Source: CAZDKO01 sp964506075 [NCBI: uncultured bacterium]
GTDB taxonomy: Bacteria; CAZDME01; JAYEMH01
NCBI GenBank assembly: GCA_964506075.1
Contig: CAZDKO010000003.1
Coordinates: 1 to 64,000 of the forward strand
Direction of reading: 5' to 3'
DNA: 64,000 bases
Shown: piece by piece, positions 25,302 through 31,466 of the stretch
How positions within the stretch are numbered: the first letter of the stretch is position 1
Layout: every line of letters starts with the position of its first letter
Translations under genes and position numbers: made by a program
Notes under the pieces: model-generated
The model's database searches: none
Seen by the model: the letters and a program-made list of their open reading frames with translations, nothing else
What the model was told of the DNA's origin: nothing

Positions 25302-26328
25302 AAAAATTCTTTTAGTGCGTACCGACAGAATCGGTGACGTGGTTTTAACCACGCCGGCCATCAGGGCGTTACGGAAGCATTTTCCCGCCAGTTACCTGGC
25401 GATGATGGTTCAGCCTTATACCGCCGGCCTGATAAAAAATAATCCTTATTTAAACGAAGTAATTATTTATGATAAAAAAGGCAAACATAAAAGTATCCTG
25501 TCCAGCTTAAAATTTGCCGGTGAGTTGGCCAGGAAAAAGTTTGACCTGGTTTTTATTTTTCATCCCACCAACCGGGTGAATATTATCACCTTTTTAGCCG
25601 GTATTCCGGAGAGAATCGGCTATAATAGAAAATTCGGTTTTTTGCTTACCCGGAAAATTAAAGATGAAAAATATAAGGGAGAAAAACACGAAATAGAGTA
25701 TAATTTAGAGGTTATAAAAGCCCGGAGAGTAGATGCTTCGGATAAGGAACCGGAGATTTTCTTAAGTGATGAAGATAAACGTTATGCGGAAATATTTTTG
25801 AAGGAGAATCAACTTAACGGTAATGTTCCTTTAGTCGTTCTTCAACCCGGAGCCAGTTGCCCTTCTAGAAGATGGCCGGTTGAAAATTTTGCTGAGGTGG
25901 GGATGAAGTTAAAAGAAGTTTGCCCGATAAATTTTATGATAATCGGAAGCGACGAGGAATCTTATCTATTGGAAGAATTAAAAAAACTTCTGGGAGGAAA
26001 AGCTATTGTTGTTCAAGGGATGGATTTAGGAAAAGTGGCGGCTATTTTTAAAAAAGTGGACCTGTTTATCTCCACTGATAGCGGTCCGGCTCATATTGCG
26101 GCGGCGGTAAAAACGCCGGGTATCGTCATTTTCGGCCGGAAGCAGCCCGGTCTCTCCCCCCGGCGCTGGGGGCCGTGGGGAAATAACCAGGTGGTTTTTC
26201 ATAAGGACGTCGGCTGCGATACCTGTCTGGCGCATAATTGCGATAAAGGATTTAAATGTCTTAAAGCGGTTACGCCTCAGGAAGTTTTTAAAGCCGCCCA
26301 GAACATTATGGAGAGGAAGAATGACTAA
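25282..26328 (+). CDS. GT9 family glycosyltransferase (heptosyltransferase-like) 4
   Basis: A GT9 enzyme of about 348 residues. The ATG at 25282 is chosen because the protein from there (MREKVPEKILLVRTD) begins like its paralogues, and the overlap with the previous gene is then only 20 bp. An in-frame ATG at 25246 would add 12 hydrophobic residues. The catalytic region is 'DRIGDVVLTTPAIRALRKHF', the nucleotide site 'STDSGPAHIAAAVKTPGIVIFG', and the cysteine cluster 'CDTCLAHNCDKGFKC'. The segment 'KQPGLSPRRWGPWG' replaces the common FGPTDP loop and differs from the other GT9 copies here. The end overlaps the GT2 gene by 8 bp. Confidence 0.9.
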   Translation: MREKVPEKILLVRTDRIGDVVLTTPAIRALRKHFPASYLAMMVQPYTAGLIKNNPYLNEVIIYDKKGKHKSILSSLKFAGELARKKFDLVFIFHPTNRVNIITFLAGIPERIGYNRKFGFLLTRKIKDEKYKGEKHEIEYNLEVIKARRVDASDKEPEIFLSDEDKRYAEIFLKENQLNGNVPLVVLQPGASCPSRRWPVENFAEVGMKLKEVCPINFMIIGSDEESYLLEELKKLLGGKAIVVQGMDLGKVAAIFKKVDLFISTDSGPAHIAAAVKTPGIVIFGRKQPGLSPRRWGPWGNNQVVFHKDVGCDTCLAHNCDKGFKCLKAVTPQEVFKAAQNIMERKND

Positions 26329-27070
26329 AGTTTCTATAGTAGTGATTACTAAAAACGAAGAAAAGAATATAACTGATTGTTTAAAAAGTGCCGGGTGGGC
26401 TGATGAAATAATTGTGGTTGATGATGAAAGCGGGGATAAAACAGTGGAGATTGCCCGCCGTTTTACCGACAAAGTTTTTATTCGGAAAATGGAAAACGAA
26501 GGCCGCCATCGTAACCGGGCTTACGAAGAGGCCGCCGGGGAATGGATTTTAAGTCTTGATGCGGATGAACGGGTGAGTCCTGAGTTGGCTGAAGAGATAA
26601 GGGAGGTTTTAGAAAGGAAAGAAAATTACGCCGGTTACGCCATTCCTATCAAAACCTATATAGGCAAACGCTGGATAAGATACGGAGGCTGGTATCCGGC
26701 CGGGAAACTGCGCCTTTTCAAAAAGGGTAAATTTCGCTATGAGGAGTCTGAGGTTCATCCCCGGATATATCTTGAGGGAGAGTCCCGTATTCTTAAAGGG
26801 GATATTATTCATTACGGATATAGAAACCTTAACCATTTCTTTTCCAGCCTGAATTCCCAGACAACCCTGGAGGCGGAAAAATGGTTCCGGGAGAAAAGAG
26901 TCATTTCTTTTTCCACACTTTGCCGCAAGATGATTGACCGGTTCCTGCGCCGTTTCCTTTTTAAAAAAGGATATAAAGACGGTTTTATGGGAGTGATCAT
27001 AGCTTTTTCTGATTCCCTTTATCAGTTTTTGAGTTTTGCCAAGTATTGGGAAAGAAAGCAGCAAGATTGA
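26321..27070 (+). CDS. GT2 family glycosyltransferase (WaaE/KdtX-like)
   Basis: A 249-residue GT-A fold enzyme of family GT2. It opens with 'VSIVVITKNEEKNITDCL', has the nucleotide-binding 'VVDDESGDKTVEIA', and the DXD motif in 'ILSLDADERVSPEL' (about residue 84). The pattern NEE followed by D/E-rich loops and 'ADERVSPEL' is typical of the WaaE/KdtX group that adds beta-1,4-glucose to an inner-core heptose. Here that exact acceptor is unproven. The C-terminal 60 residues are basic with a hydrophobic stretch (about 225-243), suggesting membrane association. It closes the glycosyltransferase run and is followed by unrelated housekeeping genes. Confidence 0.85.
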   Translation: MTKVSIVVITKNEEKNITDCLKSAGWADEIIVVDDESGDKTVEIARRFTDKVFIRKMENEGRHRNRAYEEAAGEWILSLDADERVSPELAEEIREVLERKENYAGYAIPIKTYIGKRWIRYGGWYPAGKLRLFKKGKFRYEESEVHPRIYLEGESRILKGDIIHYGYRNLNHFFSSLNSQTTLEAEKWFREKRVISFSTLCRKMIDRFLRRFLFKKGYKDGFMGVIIAFSDSLYQFLSFAKYWERKQQD

Positions 27071-27109
27071 ATATAAGGTAATCTTTCCCTTCAGAAAGAG
27101 AGACGGAAA

Positions 27110-27547
27110 ATGAAAAAGAAATTCAAAGGTAAAATTGAGGAGATGAGTGTTGAGGATATAAAAAGGCAGGAGCTGGTTGTAAAAAAACTTAATCTGGCGC
27201 AAATAAGAATGATCGACTTTCTCTATGGAGAGGATGAAGAAGTCTCTTATGAATATCCGGAATTAACCGCTCTTTGTCCGATGACCGGACTGCCGGATTT
27301 TTACACGGTCAGGATTATTTATATTCCGGATAAGAAAATTCCCGAACTAAAGAGTTTAAGATTTTATTTTTTAGCTTACCGGGACATACCTATTCTACAC
27401 GAGCATCTGGCCAGTAAAATTTTTGAAGATTTCCGGAAAGCAGTCAATCCGAAGAAATTAAGGGTGGAACTTGATGTAGCTGTCCGGGGAGGGATAAAGA
27501 CCAAAATCATTAAAGAGAAGGAGAAGAAAAATGGTCCTGGAAGTTAA
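27110..27547 (+). CDS. queF: PreQ0 reductase QueF
   Basis: NADPH-dependent 7-cyano-7-deazaguanine reductase that makes preQ1 for queuosine in tRNA. The 145-residue single-domain form is recognisable by Cys56 in 'LTALCPMTGLPDF', which attacks the nitrile, and Asp63 seven residues on, matching Bacillus Cys55 and Asp62. The NADPH/substrate motif 'ELKSLRFYFLAYRD' follows. An N-terminal charged extension (about residues 1-30) precedes the core. Its last 17 bp overlap the thioredoxin gene. A QueH gene at 62.8 kb supplies another queuosine step, so the cell probably makes queuosine de novo. preQ0 synthesis genes are not in this window. Confidence 0.93.
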   Translation: MKKKFKGKIEEMSVEDIKRQELVVKKLNLAQIRMIDFLYGEDEEVSYEYPELTALCPMTGLPDFYTVRIIYIPDKKIPELKSLRFYFLAYRDIPILHEHLASKIFEDFRKAVNPKKLRVELDVAVRGGIKTKIIKEKEKKNGPGS

Positions 27548-27848
27548 TGATAAAGATTTTAAAGAGGAGGTTCTTAATTCAAATATTCCGGTTCTGGTTG
27601 ATTTCTGGGCTTCCTGGTGCCGCCCGTGTTTAGCGATGGCCCCGGTCATTGAAGAGATGGCGGAAACTTATAAAGGCCGGTTAAAGGTTTGCAAGTTAAA
27701 CGTTGATGAATCTCAGGAAACGGCCATAGAATACGGCATTATGAGTATACCGACGCTGACTATTTTTAAAAACGGAGAGGTTGTTGATAGCATCACCGGA
27801 GTAACTTCTAAAGAAACTCTTCAGGTAAAAATAAATTCTTGTTTATAA
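27531..27848 (+). CDS. trxA: Thioredoxin (WCRPC active site)
   Basis: A 105-residue thioredoxin fold. The active site is Cys30-Arg-Pro-Cys33 (FWASWCRPCLAMAP), with arginine where classical TrxA has glycine. The cis-proline loop is 'SIPTLTIF', and the buried 'VDFWA' strand is intact. Single-domain length and lack of a signal peptide indicate a cytoplasmic dithiol reductase. The WCRPC variant should change redox potential or partner choice, but thioredoxins with this motif are known in other lineages. The gene begins within the end of queF, so the two are likely co-translated. The physiological partner is not evident. Confidence 0.93.
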   Translation: MVLEVNDKDFKEEVLNSNIPVLVDFWASWCRPCLAMAPVIEEMAETYKGRLKVCKLNVDESQETAIEYGIMSIPTLTIFKNGEVVDSITGVTSKETLQVKINSCL

Positions 27849-27860
27849 AAGGTAAAACAA

Positions 27861-27890
27861 TTAAAGCGGGGCAGATTTAACCTGCTTTAA
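27861..27890 (+). terminator. Hairpin between thioredoxin and panD
   Basis: TTAAAGCGGG (27861-27870) pairs with CCTGCTTTAA (27881-27890) around a 10-nt loop: ten pairs including one G-U. There is no U-run after it, so it is only a weak terminator candidate. It could instead stabilise mRNA or attenuate panD. Confidence 0.4.
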
Positions 27891-27916
27891 CGGGTTAAGG
27901 GAAGGGAGATATCAAA

Positions 27917-28282
27917 ATGAGATTAAGAGAAGTGCTTAAGTCAAAAATTCATAAAGCGGTAATTACCAGAACCGAGCTTGATTATCAGGGCAGTATTGGT
28001 ATTGATAAAAAGATCTTAAAAAAAACTGATATCTCACCGGGAGAAAAGGTTCAGGTTTTAAATTTTGATAACGGGATGAGGTTTGAGACCTACGTCATAG
28101 AAGAAAAAGAAAATTCGGGTAATTTTATTCTTTACGGACCGGCGGCCAGATGCGGGAAAGAGGGAGACAGAATCTGTGTTATTTCCTATTCTTTAGTTAC
28201 TGACGATGAATTAGACGGAGTGGAAGCAAAGGTGGTTTTTCTGAATGAGCATAATAAAATTATTGAAAACAAAAAAGATTAG
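27917..28282 (+). CDS. panD: Aspartate 1-decarboxylase PanD
   Basis: Makes beta-alanine from L-aspartate for pantothenate and coenzyme A. The 121-residue proenzyme cleaves itself between Gly25 and Ser26 in 'LDYQGSIGID' to create the pyruvoyl cofactor. Lys9 (LKSKIHKA) is the conserved substrate-binding lysine. 'NGMRFETYVI' and 'ILYGPAARCGKEGD' complete the double-psi barrel, with the usual 'NGAAAR' seen here as 'YGPAAR'. The gene has a GGGAGAT ribosome site. It is followed 62 bp later by a DUF89 phosphatase that may also belong to coenzyme A metabolism. Other pantothenate genes are not in the window. Confidence 0.93.
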   Translation: MRLREVLKSKIHKAVITRTELDYQGSIGIDKKILKKTDISPGEKVQVLNFDNGMRFETYVIEEKENSGNFILYGPAARCGKEGDRICVISYSLVTDDELDGVEAKVVFLNEHNKIIENKKD

Positions 28283-28344
28283 GGCTTTTATTGCCGAAAA
28301 ATAATCATAAGAATATAAATTATAACGGAGAATAAAAACATAGA

Positions 28345-29223
28345 ATGAAGACATATCTGGATTGTATCCCCTGTTTTTTCCGTCAAGCGCTGGAAAGCGC
28401 CCGTTTATCCGGGGTGGATGAATTAAAGCAAAAAGAGGTTTTAAATGAACTGGCCCGGGCGTTACCTTCTATGTCTCTTGACAACAGTCCTCCGGAAATA
28501 GGGAGGTATATTTATAACCTGGTCAAAATCGTCACCGGGAATGATGACCCCTTTAAAAAATTAAAAAAGAAGAGTAATTATCTCTCTTTAGAGCTCTATC
28601 CGGAGCTTAAGGAAAAAATTAAAAATTCATCCGATAAGCTTTTGACCGCCTTAAGGTTAGCCATTGCCGGTAACGTCATAGACTACGGCGTGCCGACTTC
28701 ATTTCAGCTTGATGAAGAACTGGAGAACATATTGCATAAAAAATTTGCTTTTTTTGATTATAAAGATTTTAAAAAAGAACTTCAAAAAACCGACCGGATT
28801 CTTTATCTGGCGGATAATGCCGGGGAAACCGTTTTTGACCGGCTTCTGATTGAAACACTCCGGGAATTTTTCGGGTGTTCCGGTAAAGAAATTATTTACG
28901 CCGTAAGAGGGCGGGCTATAATAAATGACGCTTTAATGGAGGATGCTTTAGATTGCGGGCTGGATAAGGTGGCTAAGGTGATATCGTCTGGTTCTGATGC
29001 GCCCGGGACGATTCCAAAATATTGCTCAGAAGAATTTCAAAAGATTTATGAGCAAGCGGAATTTATCATCAGTAAAGGACAGGGAAATTTTGAAAGTCTG
29101 GAGGGGGAGAATAAATTAATATTTTTCCTGTTTAAAGCCAAGTGTTCAGTTATCGCCAGGGATATAAATTGCGAGGTGGGGGATATTATTCTAAAAAGGG
29201 GTGACGTTAATGCCGATTTATGA
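28345..29223 (+). CDS. DUF89 family damage-control phosphatase
   Basis: A 292-residue protein of the DUF89/ARMT1-like family, metal-dependent phosphatases proposed to remove harmful phosphometabolites. The N-terminal 'YLDCIPCFFRQAL' is the bacterial/archaeal subfamily signature. The metal-binding region is 'ILYLADNAGETVFDRLLI', including the conserved Asp and Asn. 'GQGNFESL' marks the C-terminal active-site loop. The substrate is not known for this subfamily. Adjacency to panD suggests a 4'-phosphopantetheine-type substrate, the activity reported for the DUF89 domain of pantothenate kinase fusions. The end overlaps the FmdB-like gene by 14 bp. Confidence 0.88.
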   Translation: MKTYLDCIPCFFRQALESARLSGVDELKQKEVLNELARALPSMSLDNSPPEIGRYIYNLVKIVTGNDDPFKKLKKKSNYLSLELYPELKEKIKNSSDKLLTALRLAIAGNVIDYGVPTSFQLDEELENILHKKFAFFDYKDFKKELQKTDRILYLADNAGETVFDRLLIETLREFFGCSGKEIIYAVRGRAIINDALMEDALDCGLDKVAKVISSGSDAPGTIPKYCSEEFQKIYEQAEFIISKGQGNFESLEGENKLIFFLFKAKCSVIARDINCEVGDIILKRGDVNADL

Positions 29224-29458
29224 ATATAGATGTGAAAATTGCGGTAAACTGAGCGAATTTCTTTTTGGTGTCGCCCGGGAAGAAGTTAAACTGGTCTGCG
29301 GGCATTGCGGCAGTGGCAAACTTCAGAAAATCTTTTCCAGAAATTTTGTTTCCAAAGGAGGAGATTCCAAACGTTTACCTGACTGCGGGACCTGTTGCAG
29401 CAGGGAAGGAGATTACAGTAAAGCACCTTGTTTTAATAACGGTATTTGCGGAAGATGA
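29210..29458 (+). CDS. FmdB-family zinc ribbon protein
   Basis: An 82-residue protein that starts MPIYEYRCENCG, the near-invariant opening of the FmdB/CxxC_CxxC_SSSS family. Two CXXC pairs (CENC and CGHC) should bind one zinc. A second cysteine-rich tail (CGTCCSREGDYSKAPC, about residues 60-75) is also present. The ATG at 29210 is preferred over a GTG three codons upstream because MPIYEY is the family start. The function of these small proteins is unsettled; roles in regulation have been proposed. Overlaps at both ends with DUF89 (14 bp) and yggS (ATGA) place it in a tight operon. Confidence 0.88.
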   Translation: MPIYEYRCENCGKLSEFLFGVAREEVKLVCGHCGSGKLQKIFSRNFVSKGGDSKRLPDCGTCCSREGDYSKAPCFNNGICGR

Positions 29459-30114
29459 TTAAAGAAAATGTAAAAAGAATATTGGAAGAGTTGCCTCCGG
29501 GGGTTCAGTTAGTCGGGGCGGCCAAGGGACGAATGTCGCCGGAAATTTTAGAAGCCATAGAAGGGGGGCTTGAAATTGTCGGCGAAAATTATCTTCAGGA
29601 AGCTCTTCGGGCGTTTGAGGTTATAGGGGAAAAAGTGAAGTGGCATTTTATCGGCCATCTGCAAAAAAATAAGGTAAAAAAGGCGGTCAAGCTATTTGAT
29701 TTGATAGAAACGGTTGATTCCTTGGCCCTGGCTCAAGAAATTGATAAGGCTGCCGGAGACATCAATAAAGTTATGCCGATTTTAATTGAGGTAAATAGCG
29801 GCCAGGAATCCCAGAAATTCGGGGTCATACCGGATGAAGTTGAAAAATTAATAAAAGATATCTCCGGATTCAGTCATATAAAGGTAATGGGCCTGATGAC
29901 TATGGGACCTTTGGCGGGTGCGCCGGACGATTTCCGGCCGTATTTTTCAGAAACAAAAAAAACATTTGAAAAGATTAAATCTCTCAATCTCCCCAATGTG
30001 GAAATGAAATATCTTTCTATGGGGATGAGTAATTCTTACCGGGTGGCTATTGAAGAAGGGGCAAATCTGGTCAGGATAGGGACGAAGATTTTTGGTGAGA
30101 GAAAAACTGGTTAA
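29455..30114 (+). CDS. yggS: PLP homeostasis protein YggS (PLPBP/ProY family)
   Basis: A pyridoxal-phosphate-binding protein that buffers the cofactor; it has no known catalytic activity. The 219-residue product starts at the ATG overlapping the previous stop (ATGA). The PLP lysine lies in 'QLVGAAKGRMSPE', in the usual place near the N-terminus. 'WHFIGHLQKNKVKKAV', 'VNSGQESQKFG', 'GLMTMGP' and 'LSMGMSNSYRVAIEEGANLVR' are the family blocks that bind the phosphate. Length is typical (220-235). It is the last gene before a repeat-rich spacer. The PLP-dependent aminotransferase at 10.1 kb is one possible client, though any cellular PLP enzyme could benefit. Confidence 0.94.
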   Translation: MIKENVKRILEELPPGVQLVGAAKGRMSPEILEAIEGGLEIVGENYLQEALRAFEVIGEKVKWHFIGHLQKNKVKKAVKLFDLIETVDSLALAQEIDKAAGDINKVMPILIEVNSGQESQKFGVIPDEVEKLIKDISGFSHIKVMGLMTMGPLAGAPDDFRPYFSETKKTFEKIKSLNLPNVEMKYLSMGMSNSYRVAIEEGANLVRIGTKIFGERKTG

Positions 30115-30136
30115 TTGGTGATTGGTTAACTGGTTG

Positions 30137-30227
30137 TAAGGATTAAGGAGTAAGTATTAAGTAGAAAAAAATAAGTAAAATAATCACTTAATCCTTAGAG
30201 TGAGCGTAGCGAGCGTCTTAATCCTTA
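30137..30227 (+). repeat. MITE-like repeat copy 2
   Basis: TAAGGATTAAG at 30137-30147 is followed by a forward 41-bp module: CTTAATCCTTA (30187-30197), a 19-nt core GAGTGAGCGTAGCGAGCGT (30198-30216) and CTTAATCCTTA (30217-30227). The core differs at two of 19 positions from the reverse complement of the copy at 19530-19548. The inverted 11-mers can fold the unit into a hairpin. It lies between yggS and the DUF6485 gene. Confidence 0.75.
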
Positions 30228-30289
30228 ATTCTTTGTTTGTTTTTTTCACTATTTACTGCTCACCACTCACCATTACACCGGAGGAACTT

Positions 30290-30502
30290 ATGCCAGAGTG
30301 TAAAATAGCCCAAAACAAAAAGAACTGCAATTGCAGTTACGAGCCCTGTTCCCGGAAAGGGGTTTGCTGCGAATGTCTTCAATACCACTGGCGTTCGGGA
30401 GAATTTCCGGCCTGTCTTTTCCCGGATGATGTAGAGCAGAGTTATGACCGGAGTATTGAAAGGTTTATCAGGACTTATCAGGAACGGGGACGATGGTGGT
30501 AG
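30290..30502 (+). CDS. DUF6485-like small cysteine-rich cytosolic protein
   Basis: A 70-residue protein beginning [15 protein letters not shown]. The start is ATG 30290, set by a GGAGG site 5 bases upstream; the longer open frame from 30200 runs through the repeat and is rejected. Cysteines at about positions 4, 13, 15, 20, 26, 27, 29 and 42 are arranged in CXC, CXXXXC and CCEC patterns, followed by '[13 protein letters not shown]'. The pattern fits the small family DUF6485, whose function is unknown. The cysteines and the neighbouring fur and feo genes suggest metal handling. That link is inference only, and family naming is from memory of the motif. Confidence 0.75.
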   Translation: MPECKIAQNKKNCNCSYEPCSRKGVCCECLQYHWRSGEFPACLFPDDVEQSYDRSIERFIRTYQERGRWW

Positions 30503-30549
30503 AGATTTTTAAAATCCCCCCGCTGCTTTCCTCCCTTTTTATAAACTTC

Positions 30550-30578
30550 TTGACAGATGGCTATGTTTAATTTATAAT
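30550..30578 (+). promoter_or_regulatory. Strong sigma-70-like promoter for fur
   Basis: TTGACA (30550-30555) and TATAAT (30573-30578) are both perfect consensus hexamers with an ideal 17-bp spacer. It lies about 50 bp before the fur start. The operator at 30575-30597 overlaps the -10 box. Confidence 0.9.
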
Positions 30579-30597
30579 TGAGACTTAGTATCAATTA
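30575..30597 (+). promoter_or_regulatory. Fur-box-like palindromic operator
   Basis: A 23-bp palindrome with arms TAATTGA (30575-30581) and TCAATTA (30591-30597) and the inner part GACTTAGTA. Ten of eleven base pairs are symmetric about 30586. Its core TGAGACT-T-AGTATCA fits the 7-1-7 Fur box at 11 of 14 positions. Covering the -10 box, it should block RNA polymerase when bound, giving autoregulation of fur and control of feoA. Confidence 0.8.
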
Positions 30598-30627
30598 CCT
30601 GAAGTAACTTACCATTCCGGAGTTAAA

Positions 30628-31056
30628 ATGAAGGATTCAGTTGCTATTTTTAAAGACTATTTAAAATCAAAGCGTTTAAAGGTCACGCCGGAAAGAGAAA
30701 TAATAATCAGAGCGATTCTATCGCTGGGAAAACATTTTGCGGCTGATGAATTGCTGGTGAAACTGAGGGAAAATAAAAGTAAAATTGGCCGGGCGTCAAT
30801 CTACCGGACTTTAAAAATTCTGGTGGACAGCGGCATTTTAAGGCCGGTTATTTTTACCGACAGACACCTTCATTACGAACAGATGATCGGGAAAAAGCAT
30901 CATTCCCATCTTATTTGTCTCCAGTGCGGCAAGGTGATTGAATTTACGAGCCCCAGGATATTGGCGGAGTTGCATAAAGCCTATAAGGGATATAATTTCA
31001 GAGAAACTGATCATAAAGTTGAAGCCACCGGATATTGTAAAGAATGTCACCCATAA
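30628..31056 (+). CDS. fur: Fur-family transcriptional regulator
   Basis: A 142-residue metal-dependent repressor. The winged-helix DNA-binding domain (about residues 1-85) includes 'GRASIYRTLKILVDSGIL', the recognition helix region. The metal/dimer domain has 'HHSHLICLQCGKVIEF' with the histidine-rich switch site and a CXXC, and a second CXXC 'CKEC' at the end, together forming the structural zinc site. It is transcribed from a consensus promoter overlapped by a Fur-box-like operator, and feoA starts 19 bp downstream, so iron is the likeliest signal. Zur, PerR or Nur cannot be ruled out from sequence alone. Confidence 0.93.
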   Translation: MKDSVAIFKDYLKSKRLKVTPEREIIIRAILSLGKHFAADELLVKLRENKSKIGRASIYRTLKILVDSGILRPVIFTDRHLHYEQMIGKKHHSHLICLQCGKVIEFTSPRILAELHKAYKGYNFRETDHKVEATGYCKECHP

Positions 31057-31075
31057 CCTTAAAGACGATTTTATA

Positions 31076-31312
31076 ATGAAAGATAAAATTTTACCTCTAA
31101 CGATGATAAAACCAGGAAAACAGGTTAAGCTTATCGCCATTTCTGGAGGGACGGGCTTAAGAGGAAGACTTAACGATATGGGGTTAAACGAGGGGATTAA
31201 TTTTAAATTACTGCACTCATACCATTCCGGTCCTTGCATTGTTTACTTTAACGGCACCAGATTAGTGCTCGGACAGGGCATGGCCAATAAGATATTGGTG
31301 GAAGAAATATAG
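31076..31312 (+). CDS. feoA: Ferrous iron transport protein FeoA
   Basis: A small SH3-like cytoplasmic protein that works with FeoB. The 78-residue product from ATG 31076 contains 'IKPGKQVKLIAISGGTGLRGRLNDMGLNEG', the FeoA opening, and ends 'RLVLGQGMANKILVEE'. An ATG at 31103 (MIKPGKQV) is an alternative start. The longer open frame from 30938 overlaps fur and is rejected. It follows fur by 19 bp and is probably on the same transcript. FeoB follows after a 154-bp spacer that contains a third copy of the repeat module. Confidence 0.9.
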   Translation: MKDKILPLTMIKPGKQVKLIAISGGTGLRGRLNDMGLNEGINFKLLHSYHSGPCIVYFNGTRLVLGQGMANKILVEEI

Positions 31313-31336
31313 ATAAAAGGAATAAGTAGTAAGAAT

Positions 31337-31417
31337 TAAGGATTAAGGAGTGAGAAACAGTACTATAAAATACCTGCTTAATTCTGAGAGCGAACAACAT
31401 GAGCGTCTTAATTCTTA
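31337..31417 (+). repeat. MITE-like repeat copy 3 (degenerate)
   Basis: TAAGGATTAAG (31337-31347) precedes a diverged 41-bp module: CTTAATTCTGA (31377-31387), a 19-nt core GAGCGAACAACATGAGCGT (31388-31406) and CTTAATTCTTA (31407-31417). The 11-19-11 lengths match the other two copies exactly while the sequence has drifted, which points to an older insertion. It separates feoA from feoB and ends 49 bp before the feoB start. Confidence 0.65.
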
Positions 31418-31466
31418 ACCCTGAGACTTAATTTTTTTTCTTTTGATTAACGAGGATGATTAAATA

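Noticed and set aside
26609-27202. A 197-codon open frame on the - strand across the GT2 and queF genes
   Set aside because: It lies opposite two genes with clear family motifs, has no ribosome-binding site and shows no recognisable domain.
30200-30289. N-terminal extension of the DUF6485-like gene
   Set aside because: It translates repeat sequence into a hydrophobic stretch. The GGAGG site and the family opening MPEC fix the start at 30290.
30938-31075. Longer feoA frame overlapping fur
   Set aside because: The first 46 codons are out-of-frame fur sequence. FeoA homology begins at about 31103.
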